Of a DNA stretch of 64,000 bases, positions 9,121-17,365 are shown one piece after another. This DNA is from Planctobacterium sp047947135 (GTDB taxonomy: Bacteria; Pseudomonadota; Gammaproteobacteria; Enterobacterales; Alteromonadaceae). A program made the translations under genes and the position numbers. The stretch is taken from NCBI GenBank assembly GCA_047947135.1, contig CP170457.1, positions 2,914,001 through 2,978,000 of the forward strand. The letters are read 5' to 3'. Each line of letters begins with the position of its first letter. Within the stretch, counting starts at the first letter, position 1. The notes beneath the pieces are model-generated. The model saw only the letters and a list, made by a program, of their open reading frames with translations. It made no database searches and was not told the origin of the DNA.

Positions 9121-10695
9121 ATGTCTGACGACTTTCTGTTTGCTGAAGATACCGAAGAAGAAATCGAAGAGCAGCGTGAATCCTGGAAAATTCTCGTCGT
9201 AGATGATGAACCTGAAGTACACGCCGTGACTAAACTGGCATTGAGTGACTTTGTTTTTCAGGAGAAAAAGCTTGAGTTTATCAGTGCCCATAGTGGCGCT
9301 GAAGCGAAAGAGATGTTTCGAACACACAATGATATCGCCGTTGTTTTATTGGATGTGGTGATGGAAACAGACGACGCGGGGTTAAAAGTCGCCGAGTTTA
9401 TTCGAAACGAAGCCAATAATTATTTTACACGCATCATCTTGCGTACCGGGCAACCAGGTCAGGCGCCGGAGAAAGATGTCATTGTTAATTACGATATTAA
9501 TGATTATAAATCCAAAACGGAGCTTACCGCGCAAAAACTGTTCACTGTGGTTATTGCTACGTTGCGCTCTTATCGCGATATTATCTCAATCGAAGAAAGC
9601 CGCAAAGGATTGGAGAAAATTATCAGTGCTTCAGCGGATTTATTCAGCATCCATTCTTTGGAAAACTTTATTGATGGCATTATTCAACAATTAAGCTCCC
9701 TGTTGGGTGGGACGGCCGACGCCGCTTATATTACCAGTGCAGTTGGTAGCGATAACGGTCGGGCATTTTCCCGAGATATCAAAGATTTTGTGGTATTTTC
9801 GGGGCGTGAGAATAGTGAAGAAAAAATCGCTAAACCGTTAAAAGAGGTTATGTCCGAAGAGGTCTTAGGTGCCTGTAAAAAGGCATTGTCTATGCGTGAA
9901 GTGGTTTACTCGGAAGATTACGTTGTCGCCTATTGCCAAAGTAATACCGAGCCGGGATCGTTGCTTTACTTATCCGGGCTACCACGTGTGTTAAATGCGA
10001 ATGACAAACACCTGATAGAGCTATTTGCCACCAACGTGCAAATTGCTTTCGAAAATGTCTTACTCACCAAAGATGTTGAAGATACACAAAAAGAAATCCT
10101 TAATCGGGTTGGTCAGGCGATGGAATGTCAATTAAGCGGTGGACGTCATATTCAGCGTATGACCATTCTGTGTGAACTTTTGGCGCGGGAATATGGATTG
10201 GCTGAAGATGAAGTTGAAGTGATTTCTCTGGCGGTGCCGCTGCATGATATCGGTAAACTTAAAGTGCCCGTTGAAATTCTCACTAAGCCCAGTGAGCTCA
10301 CGCAAGATGAGATTGCTATAGTAAAACAACACGCTGAAGCGGGTTATGAACTGCTCAAGGATTCCGACAAGCCAATTATCCAGACGGCCGCTTTGCTCGC
10401 GAAACAGCATCATGAGCGCTGGGACGGATCTGGCTATCCTGACGGTTTGTCCGGCAGTCAAATTAATATTTATTCCCGCATAGCTGCTATTGCTGACGTA
10501 TATGATGCACTGAGGGGCTCTCGTTGTTATAAAGAACCGTGGCCTGTGGAAAAAGTGGTAGAGAAATTTCAGCAGGAACGGGGCAGGCAGTTTGATCCTA
10601 ATTTGGTGGATGTGTTGCTGAACAACATCAACAAATTTGAGGCGGTCATTTTTGCCTATCCTGATAGCGAACCGCAGTTTAAAGTAGGGCGCTAA
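9121..10695 (+). CDS. Response regulator with DUF3369 and HD-GYP domains
   Basis: The 524-residue protein starts with a receiver domain (ILVVDDEPEVHAV at about 24-36; LLDVVMETDD carries the phosphate-accepting Asp), continues with a GAF-like DUF3369 region (about 175-320), and ends in an HD-GYP domain with HDIGK at residues 375-379, a HHERWDGSGYPDG block (GYP at 438-440) and the IADVYDAL helix. Family knowledge predicts a cyclic-di-GMP phosphodiesterase switched by phosphorylation. No partner kinase is adjacent. In E. coli sirB2 follows prmC directly; here this gene is placed between them, so it is an insertion in an old gene order. Confidence 0.9.
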   Translation: MSDDFLFAEDTEEEIEEQRESWKILVVDDEPEVHAVTKLALSDFVFQEKKLEFISAHSGAEAKEMFRTHNDIAVVLLDVVMETDDAGLKVAEFIRNEANNYFTRIILRTGQPGQAPEKDVIVNYDINDYKSKTELTAQKLFTVVIATLRSYRDIISIEESRKGLEKIISASADLFSIHSLENFIDGIIQQLSSLLGGTADAAYITSAVGSDNGRAFSRDIKDFVVFSGRENSEEKIAKPLKEVMSEEVLGACKKALSMREVVYSEDYVVAYCQSNTEPGSLLYLSGLPRVLNANDKHLIELFATNVQIAFENVLLTKDVEDTQKEILNRVGQAMECQLSGGRHIQRMTILCELLAREYGLAEDEVEVISLAVPLHDIGKLKVPVEILTKPSELTQDEIAIVKQHAEAGYELLKDSDKPIIQTAALLAKQHHERWDGSGYPDGLSGSQINIYSRIAAIADVYDALRGSRCYKEPWPVEKVVEKFQQERGRQFDPNLVDVLLNNINKFEAVIFAYPDSEPQFKVGR

Positions 10696-10876
10696 TATCG
10701 CCCTTTGAATCGGGATCACATAGACGGATCCCTTGGGATTTCACGAGTATTACAATTTCAACTAAAAGCGCTTAATCTTCATACGTTTAGCGCTTAGCAT
10801 TCAAATTCCCCTCGAATTTTGCAGTGTAGCGCTGTAAAGTCTGGCGCCAAATAACAATAAATAAAAAGTCTGCGCT

Positions 10877-11251
10877 ATGTATTTTGCTGTTAAACATATC
10901 CACCTTACTGCGATTGCAATCAGTGTCGCATTGCTACTCCTTCGGTTTTTCTGGGTCGTGACTGAAAACCAGATGATGTCTCGCAAGTGGGTGAAGATCA
11001 CACCACATATTGTTGATACTGTTCTCTTGGCGTCGGCACTGACATTGTGCGTCATGATTGCCCAATACCCATTTGTGCATGGCTGGGTAACGGAGAAAGT
11101 ACTGGGTGTTGTGCTCTATATCTTTTTGGGACTGGTTGCATTGAAGAAAGCCAAAACTAACGCTGTTAGAAGTGTCGCAATGATTGGGGGACTGGCTACG
11201 TTGATGGCCATAGCCAAAATCGCTGTGACGAAACAGTCCTTTTTCTTTTAA
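10877..11251 (+). CDS. sirB2: SirB2 family membrane protein
   Basis: A 124-residue protein with four predicted hydrophobic segments (about 8-26, 44-64, 70-88, 98-116), matching the SirB family in length and in the conserved start KHIHLTAIAISVALLLLRF and the motif HIVDTVLLASAL. The biochemical role of SirB2 is not established. It is in its conserved place between prmC and sirB1/kdsA, 10 bases before the next gene. Confidence 0.85.
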   Translation: MYFAVKHIHLTAIAISVALLLLRFFWVVTENQMMSRKWVKITPHIVDTVLLASALTLCVMIAQYPFVHGWVTEKVLGVVLYIFLGLVALKKAKTNAVRSVAMIGGLATLMAIAKIAVTKQSFFF

Positions 11252-11260
11252 TCCCACATT

Positions 11261-12145
11261 TTGAGTAAAGCTTTGCTGCAATTTTCCGATAACCAAAACA
11301 GAATCAGTCGGCTATTGATGGGAGAAAGGCAGTTGCTGGAATTAAGACAAGCGATCCAACATGATAATTTGATAATGTCTGGGTTAATTGTGGCAAAACA
11401 CTTTCGCCCTGAACTCAATATTGCGGTAACGCTGGAACGGGTCGAAGGTTTTATCGTTGATGCCGGCAAATTTGTTGGTCAACAGCGTGACCCCATGATG
11501 ACTTTGGCAAAACTGTCCGATTATTTTTATAAGGAACTGGCCTTTAGCGGAGATGACCGTAATTACTTCGCTTCCAGATATAATCTTATCGACAAAGTCA
11601 TTGATTACAGAACAGGTATTCCGGTCACGCTGGCGATGGTATTTTGTCAGATTGGCAATGCGCTGGGCCTGAAACTACAGGGTGTTAACTTTCCCGGGCA
11701 TTATCTGGTGAAGTGCAAAATCAACGACTCTCGTAGTGTGTTTATGGATCCATTGAATGGCCAACTGCTCGATTGGGCTAAATTGCAAAACATGTATTTT
11801 AGTATTCTTGGCGATCAGGCTGAAGAACAAATGCCTGTAGAGACACTTGACTCCGTCGGCTGTGATGAAACTGTGGTGCGCCTGCTCCATAATTTAAAAG
11901 CTTCATATATCAATGAAGAACAGTACCAGTTTGCCTTGGCTACTGTGGATTTATTAGTGAACTTATGCCCGGAAGATCCTTACGAACGGCGCGACAGAGG
12001 CTTTTTATTGCACCAGTTAGAGTGCCCTCAGGTTGCCCGTGCGGACTATGAATATTTTATTAAGCAATGCCCCAAAGATCCCAGTGCCTCCTTGTTGAAA
12101 ATGCAACTGAAAAACATGCAGCAGCAAACCATCGTTCTGCACTAG
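11261..12145 (+). CDS. sirB1: SirB1 family protein (transglutaminase-like fold plus TPR)
   Basis: A soluble 294-residue protein. The region SRYNLIDKVIDYRTGIPVTLAMVFCQIG and the following FPGHYLVKC at about residue 148 are the SirB1/transglutaminase-like core, and the C-terminal third has TPR-like helices. In most family members the cysteine of a true transglutaminase is absent and the function is unknown. The TTG at 11261 lacks a clear Shine-Dalgarno; an in-frame ATG at 11318 is an alternative. The prmC-sirB2-sirB1-kdsA order supports the call. Confidence 0.82.
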   Translation: MSKALLQFSDNQNRISRLLMGERQLLELRQAIQHDNLIMSGLIVAKHFRPELNIAVTLERVEGFIVDAGKFVGQQRDPMMTLAKLSDYFYKELAFSGDDRNYFASRYNLIDKVIDYRTGIPVTLAMVFCQIGNALGLKLQGVNFPGHYLVKCKINDSRSVFMDPLNGQLLDWAKLQNMYFSILGDQAEEQMPVETLDSVGCDETVVRLLHNLKASYINEEQYQFALATVDLLVNLCPEDPYERRDRGFLLHQLECPQVARADYEYFIKQCPKDPSASLLKMQLKNMQQQTIVLH

Positions 12146-12162
12146 AGCACGTCCTACTTCCG

Positions 12163-12182
12163 TCTGCCCTAAACAGGGCAGA
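12163..12182 (+). other. Hairpin after sirB1
   Basis: A perfect 8-bp stem TCTGCCCT / AGGGCAGA with an AAAC loop lies 18 bases after the sirB1 stop. It lacks a following T-run, so it is not a standard terminator; it could stabilise the 3' end of the message. Confidence 0.4.
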
Positions 12183-12224
12183 ACACCGCAAATTCTGTTA
12201 TCTTATTGCTCATGAATGAAATCT

Positions 12225-12241
12225 GCGTCTATGGTAGACGC
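12225..12241 (+). other. Hairpin in the kdsA leader
   Basis: GCGTCTA, three bases, TAGACGC is a perfect 7-bp hairpin ending 20 bases before the kdsA ATG. It could influence translation; no function is known to me. Confidence 0.35.
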
Positions 12242-12261
12242 GGTATCGAATTGGAGTATCA

Positions 12262-13107
12262 ATGGATAACCTACATCAAATCCAAATAGGTCAAATTCAG
12301 GTAGGAAATTCGCTGCCATTTGTTTTGTTTGGTGGGATGAATGTACTGGAGTCGCGTGATCTGGCGCTCAGGATCGCTGAGACCTACAAAGAGGTGACAG
12401 CAAAACTCGGCATTCCTTTTGTTTTTAAGGCGTCTTTTGACAAAGCCAACCGTTCATCTATCCATTCTTATCGTGGTCCGGGAATGGAAAAAGGCTTAAA
12501 AATATTTGAAGAGATTAAGGAGCAGTTTTCTGTACCGATTATTACCGATGTCCATGAACCGCATCAGGCGCAGCCGGTTGCGGAAGTTGTTGACGTCATT
12601 CAGCTACCGGCCTTTTTGGCGAGACAAACTGATTTGGTAAGTGCCATGGCTAAGACTGGCGCCATTATTAATGTGAAGAAACCACAGTTTTTAGCTCCCC
12701 ATGAAATGCGTCATATCATTAAAAAGTTTCTGGAAGCCGGGAATAACAAAATATTGCTATGTGAACGCGGTTCTTGTTTTGGTTACAACAATCTTGTTGT
12801 TGATATGCTTGGTATGGACGAGATGAAAGCCTTTGCTCCCGTCATCTTTGATGCAACGCATGCACTCCAAAGACCTGGGGCAAGATCGGATTCTGCCGAT
12901 GGTAGACGAGCTCAAGCAGTCGAATTAGCGCGTTCGGGAATGGCGTTAGGTTTAGCAGGATTATTTATCGAATCGCATCCTGAACCGGAAAACGCGAAAT
13001 GTGACGGACCATGTGCTTTGCCTTTAGACAAACTGGAAGGTTATTTGACTCAAATGAAGCAATTAGATGATCTGGTGAAAGGGTTTCCAGACTTAAAGAT
13101 ATCGTAA
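12262..13107 (+). CDS. kdsA: 2-dehydro-3-deoxyphosphooctonate aldolase (KDO-8-P synthase)
   Basis: Condenses phosphoenolpyruvate with arabinose 5-phosphate to KDO 8-phosphate for the lipopolysaccharide inner core. The 281-residue protein carries family motifs FKASFDKANRSS (about 53-64), GPGMEKGL, ITDVHEPHQA, NVKKPQFLAP and LCERGSCFGYNNLVVDM, with the terminal CDGPCALPL. GGAG lies 7 bases before the ATG. It is in the conserved position after sirB1. Confidence 0.97.
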   Translation: MDNLHQIQIGQIQVGNSLPFVLFGGMNVLESRDLALRIAETYKEVTAKLGIPFVFKASFDKANRSSIHSYRGPGMEKGLKIFEEIKEQFSVPIITDVHEPHQAQPVAEVVDVIQLPAFLARQTDLVSAMAKTGAIINVKKPQFLAPHEMRHIIKKFLEAGNNKILLCERGSCFGYNNLVVDMLGMDEMKAFAPVIFDATHALQRPGARSDSADGRRAQAVELARSGMALGLAGLFIESHPEPENAKCDGPCALPLDKLEGYLTQMKQLDDLVKGFPDLKIS

Positions 13108-13118
13108 GAGCAGTCTGA

Positions 13119-13157
13119 GCGCCCGACAATCTGACGGGCGCCGTCGTGTCTTTTTTT
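13119..13157 (+). terminator. Probable terminator of kdsA
   Basis: GCGCCCG (13119-13125) and CGGGCGC (13135-13141) form a 7-bp GC stem, and a run of eight T starts at 13150. The T-run is 8 bases from the stem, further than ideal. Confidence 0.55.
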
Positions 13158-13221
13158 ATTAGCTTTAGGCAAAAGCGCAGTCTGAATCTGGGATAAATGG
13201 CGCTTTGCGATACCTTAAAGC

Positions 13222-13503
13222 TTATTCAGCAGCGATTGCAGGCGCAACTGATTTGGTTTCTTCGTTGTAATTAGCGTGTACAAGAAACTGTTCAACATTT
13301 TGTTTGAACGTCATCTCGTCTAATTGGATTTTGGCAATTGCTTCTACGCCGGTAGAATCAATTTGTGCAATAGCAATATTAAGTTGCTGTGCAATTTCGA
13401 GTTTAATTTCTGCTTTGTCTATGCTGTTTTGCTCTGCGACTGCCTGACCAAAGAACAATAAAGAAGCTACACTGCCAATGAAAAATTTGTTAATCTGTTT
13501 CAT
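13222..13503 (-). CDS. Small exported protein, hypothetical
   Basis: I do not recognise this family. The 93-residue product begins MKQINKFF and has a Sec signal peptide with hydrophobic core about 7-19 and probable cleavage after AVA (about residue 23). The mature part of about 70 residues is mostly helical and acidic, rich in Ile, Ala, Glu and Gln, without Cys. The ATG at 13503 is chosen because AGGTGA lies 6 bases upstream; an in-frame GTG at 13512 lies inside that Shine-Dalgarno. It is transcribed convergently with kdsA and divergently from gcvA. Confidence 0.72.
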   Translation of the reverse strand: MKQINKFFIGSVASLLFFGQAVAEQNSIDKAEIKLEIAQQLNIAIAQIDSTGVEAIAKIQLDEMTFKQNVEQFLVHANYNEETKSVAPAIAAE

Positions 13504-13721
13504 AATATTCACCTAAAGTAAAAATAATGTTAAAAATGACACATTTGTTACTGACATTTTTACTTGCATTTCACAATCATCTTTAAAAATGCAGGTTTAG
13601 AAGCCAGCGTGGATACTATAGTGGTTTAAGGATGATATTAAAAACGAGAAAAAGTATGTTAAACCCATTAGAAAAACTAATGATTGAACTCATTGCTCCA
13701 TAACACCTGAATGTAGATGAC

Positions 13722-14609
13722 GTGACAACACGATTACCCCCATTAAATGCCCTGAAAGCCTTTGAAGCAGCTGCCAGACACTTAAGCTTCACCCGGGCTT
13801 CTGAAGAGCTGTTTGTTACCCAGGCAGCTGTCAGTCACCAAATAAAAGCACTTGAAGATTTCTTGGGAATGAAACTGTTCTTAAGAAAGAACCGCACCCT
13901 GTTATTGACAGAGGAGGGACAAAGTTACTTTCTTGATATCAAAGAAGTCTTCAATCAATTGCATGAGGCCACTAAACGCTTACATGCAATGGGGGCGAAA
14001 GGCTCTATTACAGTTGCATTGCCCCCCAGTCTGGCGGTGCAATGGCTGGTTCCTAAACTATCCGACTTTTCCAGCAAAAACCCCGACATAGATGTGCGGA
14101 TCAAAGCAGTAGACTCCGATGATGGCTTTTTATTGGACGATGTCGATTTAGCCATTTTTTACGGTAGAGGTCGCTGGAGCGGTTTACATGCAGATAAACT
14201 GTATGCGGAATATTTGACACCCGTTTGTTCGCCGATGTTATTAAGTGGTGATAAGCCATTAGAAAAACTGGATGATTTGAAATTTCATCAGTTACTACAC
14301 GACACGTCCCGCGAACAATGGAAAACATGGATCCGCCATTTCAATATTTTAGGCGTAAATGTCAATCAGGGGCCGATTTTTTCTCATAGCATGATGATTT
14401 TGCAGGCTGCAGCCCTTGGGCAGGGCATTGCATTAGTTGATAGTGCACTGGCAAGACCGGAAATCGCGCTTGGACGCTTAATTTGTCCATTTGAAGAACG
14501 CCTGACGACTCAAAAAGCCTACTACCTTGTATGCCGTGAAGCTCACGCAGAACTTGGCAAGATTCAGGCATTTAAAGAGTGGTTGCTGTCAGTAGTTCAG
14601 GAGGAGTGA
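13722..14609 (+). CDS. gcvA: LysR-type regulator GcvA
   Basis: The protein follows E. coli GcvA almost along its whole length, including LPPLNALKAFEAAARHLSFT, RASEELFVTQAAVSHQIK (helix-turn-helix at about 20-45) and the effector domain AIFYGRGRWSGL and QGPIFSHSMM. GcvA regulates the glycine cleavage system in response to glycine and purines. Start is GTG at 13722. The gcvA - ygdD - rlmM order of E. coli is kept downstream, with one added gene. No gcvTHP is in this window. Confidence 0.9.
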   Translation: MTTRLPPLNALKAFEAAARHLSFTRASEELFVTQAAVSHQIKALEDFLGMKLFLRKNRTLLLTEEGQSYFLDIKEVFNQLHEATKRLHAMGAKGSITVALPPSLAVQWLVPKLSDFSSKNPDIDVRIKAVDSDDGFLLDDVDLAIFYGRGRWSGLHADKLYAEYLTPVCSPMLLSGDKPLEKLDDLKFHQLLHDTSREQWKTWIRHFNILGVNVNQGPIFSHSMMILQAAALGQGIALVDSALARPEIALGRLICPFEERLTTQKAYYLVCREAHAELGKIQAFKEWLLSVVQEE

Positions 14610-14614
14610 TCAAT

Positions 14615-15247
14615 TTGAATGATACAGCGCAAGCAACGTCACCTAAAGTGGCTGCTAATGTGATTTTAGCCCACGGTGCAGGGAATGATCAGTACAGTGA
14701 ATTTATGCAAAGCTGTAAATTAGTGTTCGCAGAACAAGGAATTCATTGCCATTTGTTTGATTTTCCCTATATGGAAAAAGCAAGAGCCTTAGGCAAACGA
14801 CGCCCACCCGATAAGATGGACAGACTTATCGACTCTTTTCAACAGGAAATCGCTAAATTCATCGATAGTGATTTACCGCTGTTTATTGGTGGGAAATCTA
14901 TGGGCGGTCGTGTTGCCAGTATGATCCTTGAGGAATCTGAAGTTCAGGGAGGCATTTGTTTCGGTTATCCATTCCATCCACCAGGGAAGCCCGAAAAAAC
15001 CCGCACGGAACATTTAAAGGAATTACAAAAGCCCCTGTGTATAGTGCAAGGACAGCGAGATCCTTTTGGAAAACCGGAAGAAATAGCCAGCTATTGCTTA
15101 AGTGATGCAGTTCAGGTGCATATCTTGGAGCAGGGAGACCATAGTTTTACAACACCCAAAAAAAGCCAAATCAGTAGTGTACAGAATATACAACGTGCAG
15201 TGGCATTAGCTGCTGACTTTATCAGAACCAAATTAGGGGTTTTATGA
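14615..15247 (+). CDS. Alpha/beta hydrolase, KANL3/Tex30-like family
   Basis: A 210-residue soluble protein with an alpha/beta hydrolase fold. ILAHGAGND marks the oxyanion-hole strand, GGKSMGGR carries the nucleophile Ser, QRDPFG the acid and GDHSF the catalytic His. Substrate unknown. The frame is open from 14579 inside gcvA, but AGGAGGAG at 14599-14606 points to the TTG at 14615 (or, less likely, GTG at 14606). It overlaps or abuts gcvA and overlaps the next gene by 4 bases, so it is part of the same operon; it is an extra gene relative to E. coli gcvA-ygdD-rlmM. Confidence 0.85.
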   Translation: MNDTAQATSPKVAANVILAHGAGNDQYSEFMQSCKLVFAEQGIHCHLFDFPYMEKARALGKRRPPDKMDRLIDSFQQEIAKFIDSDLPLFIGGKSMGGRVASMILEESEVQGGICFGYPFHPPGKPEKTRTEHLKELQKPLCIVQGQRDPFGKPEEIASYCLSDAVQVHILEQGDHSFTTPKKSQISSVQNIQRAVALAADFIRTKLGVL

Positions 15248-15633
15248 TGAATTTGCATGGCGCATTATTATTGGTTTCCGGTGTCTACTGTGGGCTGGGA
15301 GTAGTGCTTGGTGCATTCGCAGCACATGCGTTAAAAACCAGGTTACCAGTAAATCTATTAAGTGCTTTTGAAACAGGGGTTCATTACCAGTTTATCCATG
15401 GGTTAGCGGTCATGGGGATTGTGATACTGGCCAAGCTGTTCCCTCATGGAATGTGGCAATGGGCCGGTGTAGCCATGGCAATTGGGGTACTGTTGTTTTC
15501 AGGCAGTCTGTATATGCTGGCACTGACAGGTATAAAATGGTTTGGACCAATTACGCCTATAGGTGGGTTGGCATTTATTGTTGGTTGGATACTATTTTTG
15601 ATGGCAGTTGTTAAATCAGGTGCGTTGTCATGA
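15244..15633 (+). CDS. ygdD: DUF423 inner-membrane protein YgdD
   Basis: A 129-residue membrane protein with four hydrophobic segments. It has the DUF423 signatures GVVLGAFAAHALK near residue 25 and the central FETGVHYQFIHGLA, with the last segment GGLAFIVGWI. Function unknown. Conserved neighbour of gcvA and rlmM in gammaproteobacteria; ATGA overlap at both ends indicates translational coupling. Confidence 0.92.
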   Translation: MMNLHGALLLVSGVYCGLGVVLGAFAAHALKTRLPVNLLSAFETGVHYQFIHGLAVMGIVILAKLFPHGMWQWAGVAMAIGVLLFSGSLYMLALTGIKWFGPITPIGGLAFIVGWILFLMAVVKSGALS

Positions 15634-16709
15634 AGGGTATCATTGCATATTGCCGAGCAGGGTTTGAGAAAGATGCTGGAGTCGAAATTCAGGAAACTGC
15701 TGGGGCATTAGGCTGTTTTGGTTTTTTTCGTGCCAAAAATAATACGGGTTGGATTTTATTTGAGTGCTACCAGGCGGAACACTATAACATTCTGCTGCAA
15801 AAACTTTCGGTCGATAAATGCATATTTATACGCCAGTGCTTTATAGTCGAAAATGAATTCCCCCAGTTAGATTCTGAGGACCGGTTGAGTGCTATTCGCC
15901 CGGTTCTGTCAGGTTTGCCTTCAGCAAGCGATATACGTATCGAACACCCCGATACAAACCAGGGAAAAGAATTGTCGCGATTTTGTCGAAAGTTTATGGT
16001 GCCCTTTAGGCAGGCAGTCAAAAAGGAGAATAAGTTTTCTGACAGTGAGTTTGTTATCTTCCTTTTTTTCGTCAGCAGTACCCATTGCTTCGTGGGGTAT
16101 GGCAAAGCTCAAAATTGTTCAGCACTACCATTAGGCATACTGCGCTTAAAACAGCCGAATAACGCCCCCAGTCGCTCTACATTAAAACTTGACGAAGCAT
16201 TGCAGATGTTTGTGCCTAAAAAGGAATGGGAAGAACGTGTCAAATCAGGCATGCACGCTGTTGATTTGGGCGCATGCCCTGGTGGCTGGACATATCAGTT
16301 AGTACGGCATGGTATGTTTGTTCAAGCTATCGACAATGGCATGATGGCTGATGTAGTAATGGAAACAGGGCAAGTAAAACACTATCAGGAGGACGGTTTC
16401 AGTTACGAGCCGAAGAAGAAGAATGTCACCTGGCTTGTCTGCGACATGATAGAAAAGCCACAGCGCGTCGCTGAATTGATGACAGCATGGATAATCAAAG
16501 AATGGTGTAAAGAAGCTGTTTTTAATCTGAAATTGCCCATGAAGAAGCGTTATGAATGTGTACAGGAATGTTTGGGCATTATAAAAGACATGCTTCGTGA
16601 CAATGGCATAAAACGATTTGAGATAAAGGCCAGGCATCTGTATCACGACAGAGAAGAAGTGACGGTTTTATTGAGAAAAATGCCGGACCAAACCACAAGG
16701 AAGCGTTGA
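15630..16709 (+). CDS. rlmM: 23S rRNA 2'-O-ribose methyltransferase RlmM (C2498)
   Basis: Methylates the 2'-hydroxyl of C2498 in 23S rRNA. The 359-residue protein contains the N-terminal THUMP-containing region (about 1-170), the ribose methyltransferase domain with SAM motif DLGACPGGWTYQL at about residue 211, and the K-D-K-E catalytic set: Lys in LRLK, Asp in VCDMIEKP, Lys in NLKLPMKKR and Glu in DREEVTV. Operon with gcvA and ygdD by 4-base overlap. Confidence 0.95.
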   Translation: MKGIIAYCRAGFEKDAGVEIQETAGALGCFGFFRAKNNTGWILFECYQAEHYNILLQKLSVDKCIFIRQCFIVENEFPQLDSEDRLSAIRPVLSGLPSASDIRIEHPDTNQGKELSRFCRKFMVPFRQAVKKENKFSDSEFVIFLFFVSSTHCFVGYGKAQNCSALPLGILRLKQPNNAPSRSTLKLDEALQMFVPKKEWEERVKSGMHAVDLGACPGGWTYQLVRHGMFVQAIDNGMMADVVMETGQVKHYQEDGFSYEPKKKNVTWLVCDMIEKPQRVAELMTAWIIKEWCKEAVFNLKLPMKKRYECVQECLGIIKDMLRDNGIKRFEIKARHLYHDREEVTVLLRKMPDQTTRKR

Positions 16710-17365
16710 TGAGCTTATTGCGCAATAAAAAAGCCATTTTGTTTGATCATGACGGTACTCTGGTTGACTCTGAGGGGATCTATTACCAATTGTGGCGGCA
16801 GTTATTAAAACTTACTTCCGAGCAGTTTACGCCGGAGATGTACAAAAAACATTGTGTCGGGATCCCAATATTGGGTAATGCGGACTATCTGATTGAGCGG
16901 TTTTCTTTAACGTCATCCAGAGATGAACTGGTAGCTGGGCGCGGTGCATTAAGTGATGCCTATCTAGCACAACAACCTTTTCCTATGATGTCAGGAGCAA
17001 ACGAGATCCTGGCTTTGTTCAAGCAGCAGAATATCAGAATGGCTGTGGTTTCCGGATCTGAACGAAAAGCGGTACTTGATACGGTTGTAGGACACGGTTT
17101 TGAGGGCATGTTTGAGGTGATAGCAACTGGCGACCAGGTTACCAACAATAAACCTGCGCCGGATGTGTATCTTTATTGTTTGCAACAAATGGAATTGCAG
17201 GCCAGCGATTGCATCGCCATTGAAGATACAGAGCATGGAGTCCAAGCGGCACATGCAGCGGGTATAGAGGTGATAGCCGTGCCAAATCAATATACGCTTG
17301 AGCATGATTTCACATTGGCGACGACCGTGCTACCCGAGCTGACAGCATTGTCAAAGTTGCTTTAA
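16709..17365 (+). CDS. HAD-superfamily phosphatase, beta-phosphoglucomutase-like
   Basis: A 218-residue HAD subfamily IA hydrolase. Motif I is DHDGTLVDSEG near residue 13 (both catalytic Asp present), motif II the Ser in AVVSGSERK, and motif III/IV NKPAPDVYLY plus AIEDTEHGVQAA. Probably a sugar-phosphate or phosphoglycolate-type phosphatase; substrate not assignable from sequence. The ATG at 16709 overlaps the rlmM stop. Its 3' end overlaps the convergent transglutaminase gene by 15 bases. Confidence 0.88.
   Translation: MSLLRNKKAILFDHDGTLVDSEGIYYQLWRQLLKLTSEQFTPEMYKKHCVGIPILGNADYLIERFSLTSSRDELVAGRGALSDAYLAQQPFPMMSGANEILALFKQQNIRMAVVSGSERKAVLDTVVGHGFEGMFEVIATGDQVTNNKPAPDVYLYCLQQMELQASDCIAIEDTEHGVQAAHAAGIEVIAVPNQYTLEHDFTLATTVLPELTALSKLL

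Noticed and set aside
12163..12182. Rho-independent terminator after sirB1
   Set aside because: The hairpin is perfect but no T-run follows, so I call it a hairpin only.
17351..17365. Frameshift or fusion of the HAD phosphatase with the transglutaminase
   Set aside because: They are on opposite strands and the 15-base overlap is at the 3' ends of both; each is full-length.
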